Assembly: GCA_964383915.1 (NCBI GenBank)
Contig: CAYLJE010000031.1
Location: 1 to 20,833, forward strand
Direction of reading: 5' to 3'
Length of the DNA: 20,833 nt
DNA from: DRPN01 sp964383915
GTDB taxonomy: Bacteria; Bacteroidota; Bacteroidia; Bacteroidales; VadinHA17
The translations under genes and the position numbers were made by a program. Numbering within the stretch: position 1 is the first letter of the stretch; the number at the start of each line of letters is the position of its first letter. Positions 1 through 6,148 of the stretch are shown here, piece by piece. The notes below the pieces were generated by a model. It was not told the DNA's origin, ran no database searches, and saw only the letters and a list, made by a program, of their open reading frames with translations.

Positions 1-347
1 GGCATACCCTCTATAGCAATATTCTCAACGGTATATCCATCCATAACATGGCTATGGTTGATAATGGCTTTGAAAGGAAAATGCCGGTATTTTTCCAGGA
101 TGCTGTCAAGTCCGGATCCCCGCATGAAGACTTCCCTGGTTTTTTGTGCACGTTCTTCCCATTCCTGCACGTTGTGATACCCGGAAGCGAACTTTTCCAA
201 CTGTGCCTTTCCCTGCTCCGGTGTCTGGCAGGCTCCTACACAGAGTTGTGGTTTAGTAGATTGTTTCTCCTCTTTTTTTTGGGAACAACCTTGTCCCAAA
301 ATTACAAAAATGATCAGGATGAACCCTGAAAAGTATCCGGTTTTCAT
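1..347 (-). CDS. Lipoprotein, acetylxylan-esterase-like alpha/beta hydrolase (3' part outside the window)
   Basis: An open frame starts with ATG at 347 and runs leftward off the edge, giving 115 residues. The first 20 residues form a hydrophobic signal segment ending in LGQGC, so Cys21 is the likely lipidated residue. This fits a lipoprotein exported across the inner membrane. After a Lys/Glu/Gln-rich linker comes a helical stretch, then DGYTVENIAIEGMP at about 102-115. That phrase is typical of the segment just before the alpha/beta-hydrolase core in Bacteroidota acetylxylan esterase-like proteins (usually DGYTVEN...PG...). The catalytic Ser/Asp/His lie outside the window, so the enzyme call is an inference from this short segment. 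The lipobox is imperfect (Gly at -3). A 93-codon open frame on the other strand (48-329) is a shadow. Confidence 0.7.
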   Translation of the reverse strand, partial: MKTGYFSGFILIIFVILGQGCSQKKEEKQSTKPQLCVGACQTPEQGKAQLEKFASGYHNVQEWEERAQKTREVFMRGSGLDSILEKYRHFPFKAIINHSHVMDGYTVENIAIEGM

Positions 348-495
348 GCTTTACTAAATGTTTTTGGTTTTTGCAAAATCAGCTCAATTTAACAATTTCT
401 TAAAATAAGTAAAAGAAAACATTGGTTTTTTTATGATCCCTGGCTTCCCTTTGATCCCCTCTATAAATAAGGGGGAAAAAACAGGATAAAATCTT

Positions 496-511
496 CCGGG
501 AATATTCCCGG
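496..511. promoter_or_regulatory. Perfect 16-bp palindrome CCGGGAATATTCCCGG
   Basis: CCGGGAAT is followed directly by its reverse complement ATTCCCGG. The GC-rich ends stand out in an AT-rich spacer. It sits about 150 bp upstream of the leftward lipoprotein start at 347, so it could be an operator for that gene. It could also be a chance palindrome or part of an old repeat. There is no T-tract to support a terminator. Confidence 0.35.
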
Positions 512-565
512 GAGCAAGTGGCAGAAAAATATTAACAACTTTTCAGACAAGCCTCCAAATATTTC

Positions 566-595
566 TACCTATTTAAATAGGTATTTAAATACCTA
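566..595. promoter_or_regulatory. Nested palindrome: three TACCTA/TAGGTA half-sites separated by TTTAAA
   Basis: The 30 bp read TACCTA, TTTAAA, TAGGTA, TTTAAA, TACCTA in order. Any two adjacent half-sites make a perfect 18-bp palindrome, so the middle half-site is shared by two overlapping palindromes. This is how a cooperative, multi-dimer operator could look. The nearest gene start is the leftward lipoprotein at 347, about 220 bp away. No regulator gene is adjacent, so the role is unknown. Confidence 0.4.
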
Positions 596-616
596 TATCT
601 TATAATGTATTACTTC

Positions 617-702
617 AATGAATTACCTCGCAGCAAGCTGTCGAGGTATCACTATAGGAATCCTTCTCTAATCGCTGCAAGCAGCGGAATATTAAACTCA
701 TT
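617..702. repeat. Interspersed composite repeat, copy A (two-hairpin module)
   Basis: From 618 to 702 this is the same as 9171-9255 except for two mismatches (83 of 85). It holds two hairpins. In the first, TACCTCGCAGC (624-634) faces GCTGTCGAGGTA (637-648) with one bulged base. In the second, CGCTGC-AA-GCAGCG spans 673-686. The right edge touches the TGA stop of the leftward symporter (704-702), so the repeat forms the start of its 3' untranslated region. It has no coding potential. The compact hairpins recall REP-like elements mobilised by IS200-type (RAYT) transposases, but no such transposase is in the window. Confidence 0.8.
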
Positions 703-2147
703 CACAAACAAACTTTGGGAGTTATCTTTTCCCTGGTTGTCCACAGGCTGACAAGAATAATTGCCAGAAAAGCCAGCACAAAAGAAACAAACCGTACAGA
801 AACAGCCTGATCCAATATGGTTATTTTCGACCAGGCCACGGTTACCAGTGATCCGGTAAGCATTCCCGTAAGCACTCCCTGCCAGGTAGTTTTCTTCCAT
901 TTCAACAACAGCAACAGGGCCGGACCAAAAGAAGCACCCAAGCCGGACCAGGCATAAGACACTAATCCAAAAACCAGTTTTGACGAAGTAACAGCGATAA
1001 GAAAAGCAATCAAGCCGACCATCACTGTGATCACACGACTGAAGTTAAGCATCATTTTGTTGGAGAGAGATTTTTTCAGGGTTTGATGATAAAAATCTTC
1101 AATCACCGAGGAGGTAATCACCAGCAACTGGCTATCTGCTGTGGACATCATGGCTGCTATGGCTCCGGAGATAAATATCCCCGCCAGCCAAGCAGGAAGG
1201 AAGTCGTTGGCCAGTGCCGGCATGACTTGTTCCACATCCTGAAAATGGCCTTCTCCATACATGGCCAGACCTACCAGTCCGATTAAAAAAGCTCCTGTAA
1301 AAGCCGGGATGGCCCATGCAATGGCAATACGCCGGCTTACACGTATTTTACTACTGTCTTTAATTGCCATAAAACGGGTAAGCAAATGAGGTTGTCCCAT
1401 ATAACCAAAGAACCAGCTCAGTCCCCCGACAACAATACTGACGGCAGCCAGTCCATGGGCTCCGCCGGTGAGACTGGCATAATGTGGTCCTGCGAGATGA
1501 ACAGCCGATCGCAGGGAATGACCTGTTTCCGAGATTTCGATCAATCCGATAACGGGTAAGATCACCAATGTCCCGATCATGATGATTCCCTGAATAAAGT
1601 CGGTCCATGCCACTGCAAAAAAACCTCCCATCATGGTATAAAAAATAATCACCGTTGCTCCGATCACAATACCCCAAAACTGTGGAATATGAAAAGTAAC
1701 AAAAAGCACTTTGCCGGCTCCGTTAAACTGGGCCGCCAAATAAAAGGTAAAGAAGAAAACAATGATCAAAGAAGAAACAATACGGATAACATCCCCCTTT
1801 TCTCCCAGTTTTTCAGAAAAAAAATTAGGCAGGGTAATTGCGTTATATTTTTCAGATTGAACACGAAGGTCTTTGGCAATAACAAACCAGTAAAAGATGA
1901 TGCCCATGACACAACCAAGCGCCGTCCAGACATGCAGAAAACCGGCAGCCAGGGCAGCTCCCGGCAGCCCTACCAGCAACCAGGCAGATTCTCCGGAAGC
2001 CCGCTCAGAAAAAGCCACCACCCATGGATTGAGCTTCCGGCCCGCAATAAAAAAGTCCTGGTGGGTTTTATTCGAATGATAAGTCATAAACCCTACCATC
2101 AACACAAGGATTAAATAAACAATAAATCCTATCAATGTAAAGCTCAT
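702..2147 (-). CDS. putP: Sodium:solute symporter, PutP-like (sodium/proline symporter family)
   Basis: This 481-residue inner-membrane protein is hydrophobic throughout, as expected for the 13-helix sodium/solute symporter (SSS) fold, and takes up a small solute with Na+. Family marks are SGESAWLLVGLPGA (52-65) in helix II, GGFFAVAWTDFIQG (174-187), FGYMGQPHLLTRFM (247-260) and AAMMSTADSQLLV (331-343). The last includes the Ser335-Thr336 pair that lines the Na+ site of E. coli PutP. The length matches PutP (about 500). Where E. coli PutP has its essential helix-II Asp55 (as I recall it), this protein has Gly53 next to Glu54, so the ion site differs and proline is not certain as substrate. 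The stop touches repeat copy A, and a perfect hairpin lies just before the start codon. Confidence 0.85.
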   Translation of the reverse strand: MSFTLIGFIVYLILVLMVGFMTYHSNKTHQDFFIAGRKLNPWVVAFSERASGESAWLLVGLPGAALAAGFLHVWTALGCVMGIIFYWFVIAKDLRVQSEKYNAITLPNFFSEKLGEKGDVIRIVSSLIIVFFFTFYLAAQFNGAGKVLFVTFHIPQFWGIVIGATVIIFYTMMGGFFAVAWTDFIQGIIMIGTLVILPVIGLIEISETGHSLRSAVHLAGPHYASLTGGAHGLAAVSIVVGGLSWFFGYMGQPHLLTRFMAIKDSSKIRVSRRIAIAWAIPAFTGAFLIGLVGLAMYGEGHFQDVEQVMPALANDFLPAWLAGIFISGAIAAMMSTADSQLLVITSSVIEDFYHQTLKKSLSNKMMLNFSRVITVMVGLIAFLIAVTSSKLVFGLVSYAWSGLGASFGPALLLLLKWKKTTWQGVLTGMLTGSLVTVAWSKITILDQAVSVRFVSFVLAFLAIILVSLWTTREKITPKVCL

Positions 2148-2152
2148 AACTT

Positions 2153-2174
2153 TTTACCTTTTTGAAAAGGTAAA
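2153..2174 (-). promoter_or_regulatory. Perfect 10-bp hairpin directly upstream of the symporter start codon
   Basis: TTTACCTTTT (2153-2162) and AAAAGGTAAA (2165-2174) are exact reverse complements with a 2-base loop. The hairpin ends 5 bases before the ATG at 2147. In the mRNA it would fold over the ribosome-binding region. As DNA it would be an operator-sized inverted repeat. Either way it probably controls the symporter, though the mechanism is inferred. Confidence 0.5.
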
Positions 2175-2307
2175 TATATAACCTAAAAATCCAAAATGAA
2201 AATCTATTACAGTTCTACATTGCACATCACTATTGGAAATGCTCATTTCAAAGTTTTTCACCGTAGCGAAGGGGGATAAAATAAGAACTAACGTATAATG
2301 ACATCAC

Positions 2308-2335
2308 TGATACGATGACTTCGGGTCTCGTATCA
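2308..2335 (+). other. Hairpin with TTCG-type loop
   Basis: TGATACGA (2308-2315) pairs perfectly with TCGTATCA (2328-2335). Inside, GAC and GTC can pair around a TTCGG loop. It lies 18 bases before a terminator-like hairpin, with no open frame between. The pair may be the 3' part of a small RNA, or leader structure before gldA. Confidence 0.4.
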
Positions 2336-2353
2336 CTTTACATAATGAAAGAA

Positions 2354-2390
2354 AAAAGGGACTGTTTGACAGTCCCTTTTCCTGCTTTTT
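2354..2390 (+). terminator. Orphan terminator-like hairpin
   Basis: AAAAGGGACTG (2354-2364) and CAGTCCCTTTT (2370-2380) form a perfect 11-bp stem with loop TTTGA. The right arm ends in TTTT and a further TTTTT follows at 2386-2390. On the minus strand the A-rich arm gives a similar T-run, so it could work both ways. No gene reads into it: the neighbouring genes diverge away. It may end a small RNA, act as an attenuator before gldA, or insulate the two promoters. Confidence 0.6.
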
Positions 2391-2600
2391 GTTAACCAGT
2401 TAAAAACCTATAACCTTTGTCATTTATAATGACGATTAAAAAACAGAAATGTTGCAGGGGGAGTAAGTTAAATTACCAAAAGTGAGATAAGGTACTTAGA
2501 GTGGACAAGCACTGGTTGCCCCCGGAATGTCTATGTATTGAACAATTATTTTTAACTTTAGGCATTTTAGTCATTTTAAATACTCCAGGCACAAAATAAT

Positions 2601-3512
2601 ATGGCAGTAACAGTAAAAAACATTACAAAATATTATGGCAAACAAAAAGCACTTAACGGGGTTTCGTTTACCGTATCAGATGGAGAAGTTACCGGTTTTC
2701 TCGGACCTAACGGAGCGGGAAAGTCAACTATGATGAAAATTATTACAGGTTTTCTGCCCCCTTCTTCCGGAGAAGTTTTTGTAGATAGTCTGGAAGTCCG
2801 TAATAACCCCCTGGAAATACGCAAACGTATCGGGTATTTACCGGAACATAACCCCCTTTATCCGCACATGTATATCAGGGAATACCTCAACTATGTTGCA
2901 GGTCTTTACCATCTTGGACAGCCGGGAAAAACCCGTGTCAAAGAAATCATCCATATAACCGGATTGGAAACTGAACAACACAAAAAAATAGGATCTTTAT
3001 CCAAGGGGTACCGTCAGCGGGTAGGACTGGCACAGGCCTTACTGCATGATCCGAAAGTGCTGATTCTGGACGAGCCTACTTCGGGTCTTGATCCCAATCA
3101 GATCGTCGAGATACGCCAGCTAATCAAGCAACTGGGCCGTGAGAAAACAGTATTATTGTCAACCCATATCATGCAGGAGGTAGAAGCTGTTTGTGACCGC
3201 GTAATCATTATCCATAAAGGAGAAATTATCGCCAACGATTCTGAGAAATCCCTGATGAACCTGAAAACAAAAGCTTATTTCATCATCCATGCCGGGTTCA
3301 AGGAAGCAATAACCCCTGACCTTCTCAAAGCCTTGCCGCATGTGCTTGAAGTCATCCCTGAATCCGATACAACTTACACTTTGCATTGCGAAGAAGATAT
3401 ACGTGAAGACATTTTCCGTTATGCGGTTGCACACTCCCTGACCATCCTGAGTCTATCTCTGGCCGGTCAGAGTCTGGAAGAAATTTTCAGGAAACTAACT
3501 AAAGAAGGATGA
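2601..3512 (+). CDS. gldA: ABC transporter ATP-binding protein, gliding-motility type (GldA)
   Basis: This 303-residue cytoplasmic ATPase has Walker A GPNGAGKST (35-43), GYLPEHNPLYP at the Q-loop (79-89; Glu where other ABC proteins have Gln), the signature LSKGY (133-137), Walker B VLILDEP (153-159), the D-loop SGLDPNQ and H-loop His189. The phrases LSKGYRQRVGLAQALLHDP and EPTSGLDPNQIVEIR are characteristic of GldA, the ATPase that works with GldF/GldG in gliding Bacteroidota. Non-gliding members also keep GldA. Residues 230-303 form the usual regulatory tail. GldF and GldG are not in the window, so the motility role is inferred from similarity alone. It stands alone, about 210 bp after an orphan hairpin and 277 bp before metK. 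Confidence 0.88.
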   Translation: MAVTVKNITKYYGKQKALNGVSFTVSDGEVTGFLGPNGAGKSTMMKIITGFLPPSSGEVFVDSLEVRNNPLEIRKRIGYLPEHNPLYPHMYIREYLNYVAGLYHLGQPGKTRVKEIIHITGLETEQHKKIGSLSKGYRQRVGLAQALLHDPKVLILDEPTSGLDPNQIVEIRQLIKQLGREKTVLLSTHIMQEVEAVCDRVIIIHKGEIIANDSEKSLMNLKTKAYFIIHAGFKEAITPDLLKALPHVLEVIPESDTTYTLHCEEDIREDIFRYAVAHSLTILSLSLAGQSLEEIFRKLTKEG

Positions 3513-3626
3513 TTGTTGATTGATGATCAATGAACAAGGAATAAGGTGTTAAGGAAGGCAAAAAAAACTGGTTAGTAGTATTTGGTATATAGCACTATAT
3601 TATCATTCTTCTATTCCATGGTTCAA

Positions 3627-3634
3627 TAATTTTG
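3627..3634 (+). promoter_or_regulatory. Candidate -7 promoter element for metK (TAATTTTG)
   Basis: TAATTTTG fits the Bacteroidota -7 consensus TAnnTTTG exactly. It lies about 30 bases before the riboswitch, where the start of a riboswitch-led transcript would be expected. No good TTTG -33 box is found 17-21 bases upstream, so support is partial. Confidence 0.35.
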
Positions 3635-3664
3635 TAAAATCATGATTTTATATTTCCTTTGCCT

Positions 3665-3724
3665 TCCTGTGGAAAGATTTGGCTGATTGCAACCACGGTA
3701 AAAAATGCTAAAACAGGATTTTTT
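3665..3724 (+). promoter_or_regulatory. SAM-II type riboswitch in the metK leader
   Basis: The sequence follows the SAM-II aptamer order. P1 is CTGTGG (3667-3672) paired with CCACGG (3693-3698). Its loop contains GATTTGGC and ATTGCAA. The tail holds AAAAAATGCTAAA. The pseudoknot P2 pairs TTTGGC (3678-3683) with GCTAAA (3707-3712), with one G-U pair. P1, loop and pseudoknot all match the class, which binds S-adenosylmethionine. The downstream gene is metK, 73 bases on, so this is feedback control of SAM synthesis. A second helix, TCCTGT (3665-3670) with ACAGGA (3713-3718), overlaps P1 and is followed directly by six T (3719-3724). It may be the switching terminator helix, which is an inference. 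Confidence 0.88.
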
Positions 3725-3789
3725 CCCGGAGACTACCAACAAAATCTTCCCATGAGCAAATAATATTTAACAATAAAAAACATTACATC

Positions 3790-5130
3790 ATGTCTTATTT
3801 ATTTACATCTGAGTCTGTTTCAGAAGGACACCCGGATAAACTGGCAGATCAGATATCAGATGCCTTACTGGATGAATTTCTCCGTTATGATCCCGATTCT
3901 AAAGTTGCCTGCGAAACCATGGTAACTACAGGATTGGTTGTTTGTGGAGGGGAGGTTAAAACCAATGGGTGGGTCAATATTCAGGATGTTGCCCGGACAG
4001 TGATCCGGGACGTAGGATACACAAAAGCCGAGTATCGGTTTGATGCTGATTCCTGCGGAATCATTTCAGCCATTCATGAGCAAAGTCCTGACATCAATCA
4101 GGGTGTAGAAAGAGAAAACGAAGAAGAACAGGGAGCTGGTGACCAGGGCATGATGTTTGGTTATGCCAACCGTGACATGGATAACTATATGCCGCTGGCC
4201 CTGGAGCTGGCTCATCTGTTATTACATGAGCTGGCAGCTATCCGCAAAGAAGGAAAATACATGACCTATCTCCGTCCGGATTCCAAATCACAGGTAACTA
4301 TCGAATATGATGATAACGGAACTCCTATCCGTATTGATACCTTGCTGATATCTACACAACATGATGAGTTCATCATTCCAAAAGACGGGTCCAGAGAGGA
4401 AGAGCGTATTGCACAGAAAGCTATGCAGGATAAGATTAGAGAAGATATTGAAGAACATCTGATTCCCAGGGTCAGAAAAAAATGTCCCGAAAGAATAAAA
4501 CACTTTTTTGAAGACGGATACAATTTAATTGTCAATCCCACCGGGAAATTTGTCATCGGTGGCCCCCACGGGGATACAGGTCTTACCGGCCGTAAAATCA
4601 TCGTGGACACTTACGGAGGAAAAGGAGCCCACGGGGGAGGTGCTTTTTCCGGCAAAGATTCTTCAAAGGTTGACAGGTCTGCTGCCTATGCAGCCAGGCA
4701 CATTGCCAAAAACATGGTGGCAGCAGCTATCGCGGACGAAGTACTTGTTCAGGTTGCCTACGCCATCGGAATTGCTGAACCTGTAGGTATTTTTATTAAT
4801 ACTTATGGCACGGCCAAAGTGAAAGACACAAACGGAAAAATTATGTCTGATGGTCAGATTGCTGAAAAAATTAAAAGTATTTTTGATCTGCGGCCTTATG
4901 CGATCGTGAAACACTTTGGACTAAAGAACCCCATCTTCCGGCAAACAGCTGCTTATGGCCATTTTGGCCGGGAACCTTATACCGATGATGTAGAAGTTTA
5001 TTATAACAATCATCCGGATATAACTACCAGAATAGTGGAAGGAAAAGAAAAGAAATTCAAAAAAGTGGAGTTCTTTGCCTGGGAAAAGCTGGACTATGTG
5101 GACCCATTAAAAAAAGCTTTTAATATCTGA
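3790..5130 (+). CDS. metK: S-adenosylmethionine synthase (methionine adenosyltransferase)
   Basis: This 446-residue cytoplasmic enzyme makes S-adenosylmethionine from methionine and ATP. Clear marks are SEGHPDKLADQISDA (11-25) with the ATP-contacting His14, GAGDQGMMFGY (116-126), GGPHGDTGLTGRK (257-269) and the phosphate-binding GGGAFSGKD (282-290). Length is slightly above the usual 380-430, because of an acidic central insertion (about 200-235) and a Lys-rich C-terminus that I recall as usual in Bacteroidota. The start gives the standard MetK opening. The 277-bp leader carries a SAM-II type riboswitch, so expression probably falls when SAM is plentiful. The next gene (HAD phosphatase) is 147 bp away, so co-transcription is uncertain. 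Confidence 0.97.
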   Translation: MSYLFTSESVSEGHPDKLADQISDALLDEFLRYDPDSKVACETMVTTGLVVCGGEVKTNGWVNIQDVARTVIRDVGYTKAEYRFDADSCGIISAIHEQSPDINQGVERENEEEQGAGDQGMMFGYANRDMDNYMPLALELAHLLLHELAAIRKEGKYMTYLRPDSKSQVTIEYDDNGTPIRIDTLLISTQHDEFIIPKDGSREEERIAQKAMQDKIREDIEEHLIPRVRKKCPERIKHFFEDGYNLIVNPTGKFVIGGPHGDTGLTGRKIIVDTYGGKGAHGGGAFSGKDSSKVDRSAAYAARHIAKNMVAAAIADEVLVQVAYAIGIAEPVGIFINTYGTAKVKDTNGKIMSDGQIAEKIKSIFDLRPYAIVKHFGLKNPIFRQTAAYGHFGREPYTDDVEVYYNNHPDITTRIVEGKEKKFKKVEFFAWEKLDYVDPLKKAFNI

Positions 5131-5277
5131 TCATTTACTAAGGGAAAAAGAGAGGAAGCGGCCATGATTTTGGTATCACTATGCTGAAAACCTATGTAAC
5201 CTGCAGATATCTGTCATATCCTTTCCCTGTATTTCAAGGGGCCTTCCCTGACAATGACTGAAAAATACAGTTAAAAA

Positions 5278-5940
5278 ATGATAAAAAATATAATATGGGA
5301 CTGGAACGGGACATTGCTGGACGATGTACGCATTAGTCTAAAATCCATTAACGAAGAACTTGAACTTCGTGGTATTAAGAAAATATCCCTTTCCTATTAC
5401 AGAGAACATTTCTCTTTTCCTGTAAAAGATTTCTATGAAAGTCTCGGGTTTGATTTTAAGCGTGAGAATTTTACCAGAATGTCCAATCGTTTTCTCCGTA
5501 TTTATTTCGATCATTTAAAACAGGCCCCTCTGTATAAAGATGTCCCGGAAACTTTGTCGTTTCTTAAAAAATCAGGCATCAGACAGTTTATCTTATCTGC
5601 CATGGAACAAAAAAGACTGGAAAAATCACTGGAGGATTATCACCTGCTATCTTATTTTGAGAGAGTGCAAGGCCTAAATGATATTTTTGCCGAAGGAAAA
5701 ACCAAAGCGGGCAAAGAATTACTCCACCTAACCAAAACAGACCCTGCCGGTACCTGGATGATCGGGGATACGCTTCACGATTTGGAAGTAGCTCACCACC
5801 TGAACCTTCAATGTGTCCTGCTTGCTTGTGGACACCAATCTCCGGAACGCCTGAAAAGCCAACATCCTCTTGTGGTAGATAATTTCATTGAATTGCAGAA
5901 ATTCCTGGCTGCTAAAATGAACTACCTTGCTGCAAGCTGA
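5278..5940 (+). CDS. HAD-superfamily hydrolase (phosphoglycolate-phosphatase-like)
   Basis: This 220-residue cytoplasmic phosphatase of the haloacid dehalogenase fold has motif I DWNGT (8-12, nucleophile Asp8), motif II Ser107 in FILSAM, motif III lysine around 141-143 in GKTKAG, and motif IV GDTLHD (163-168, metal-binding Asp164 and Asp168). A helical cap lies at about 18-85. In motif I the usual second Asp (acid/base) is Asn10, so turnover chemistry may be altered; DWNGT is seen in several related proteins. The last seven codons and the stop codon (5920-5940) lie in interspersed repeat copy B, so the native C-terminus has probably been replaced. The substrate is unknown. Confidence 0.85.
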   Translation: MIKNIIWDWNGTLLDDVRISLKSINEELELRGIKKISLSYYREHFSFPVKDFYESLGFDFKRENFTRMSNRFLRIYFDHLKQAPLYKDVPETLSFLKKSGIRQFILSAMEQKRLEKSLEDYHLLSYFERVQGLNDIFAEGKTKAGKELLHLTKTDPAGTWMIGDTLHDLEVAHHLNLQCVLLACGHQSPERLKSQHPLVVDNFIELQKFLAAKMNYLAAS

Positions 5941-6050
5941 CGAGGCATCAAATAGAAATTTCTTTTTACCGATGCGCTTCGCTTTCGGGATGCATTCAAC
6001 TTACAGATTTTAATGCAATACGTTTTTGAAATCTGAGTTTCACGAATAAA
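5916..6050 (+). repeat. Interspersed composite repeat, copy B
   Basis: From 5920 to 5949 the sequence matches hairpin 1 of copies A and C at about 25 of 30 positions. After unrelated bases comes a hairpin like that in copy C (CCGA...TCGG, 5969-5988, around GCGCTTCGC), then GGGATGCATTCAACTTACA, then a 50-base unit (6000-6050) that matches 9126-9174 and 9292-9342. The second hairpin of copies A and C (CGCTGCAAGCAGCG) is missing. The repeat begins inside the HAD phosphatase gene and ends about 100 bp before the next gene. Confidence 0.7.
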
Positions 6051-6148
6051 ACAACTGATAAGTCCTGTCAGTCTTCCATCTTAAAAATCAGGCATGTATT
6101 ATTAAAAAAAATTATTAAATTTACATGAAATAGCTGTGGCTTTTTCGC

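Larger units (their letters stand above)
348..616. other. Non-coding spacer with palindromes
   Basis: No credible coding frame is present. The stretch is AT-rich and lies between the 5' end of the leftward lipoprotein gene and the first interspersed repeat. It must hold the lipoprotein promoter, but no clean TTTG / TAnnTTTG pair was recognised on the minus strand. Two palindromic sites (496-511 and 566-595) are listed separately. Confidence 0.6.
2175..2600. other. Divergent spacer between symporter and gldA
   Basis: No coding frame is supported. It separates divergent genes and so must contain both promoters. No convincing TTTG / TAnnTTTG pair with correct spacing was found. Two clear hairpins lie at 2308-2335 and 2354-2380. 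The 200 bases after them, up to gldA, show nothing recognisable. Confidence 0.6.

Noticed and set aside
48..329. Rightward 93-codon open frame at the left edge
   Set aside because: It lies opposite a leftward frame that has a lipoprotein signal and an esterase-like motif; its own product has no recognisable features.
652..900. Leftward 82-codon open frame ending inside repeat copy A
   Set aside because: It overlaps the 3' end of the symporter in another frame, and its tail is only the translated repeat.
1689..2114. Rightward 141-codon open frame inside the symporter gene
   Set aside because: It is antisense to a well-supported membrane transporter; composition is Lys/Arg/Gln-rich as expected of a shadow frame.
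3635..3656. TATATTTC as the metK -7 box with TTTG at 3631-3634 as -33
   Set aside because: The 14-base gap is too short for the 19-21 bases expected in Bacteroidota; TAATTTTG at 3627 is a better candidate.
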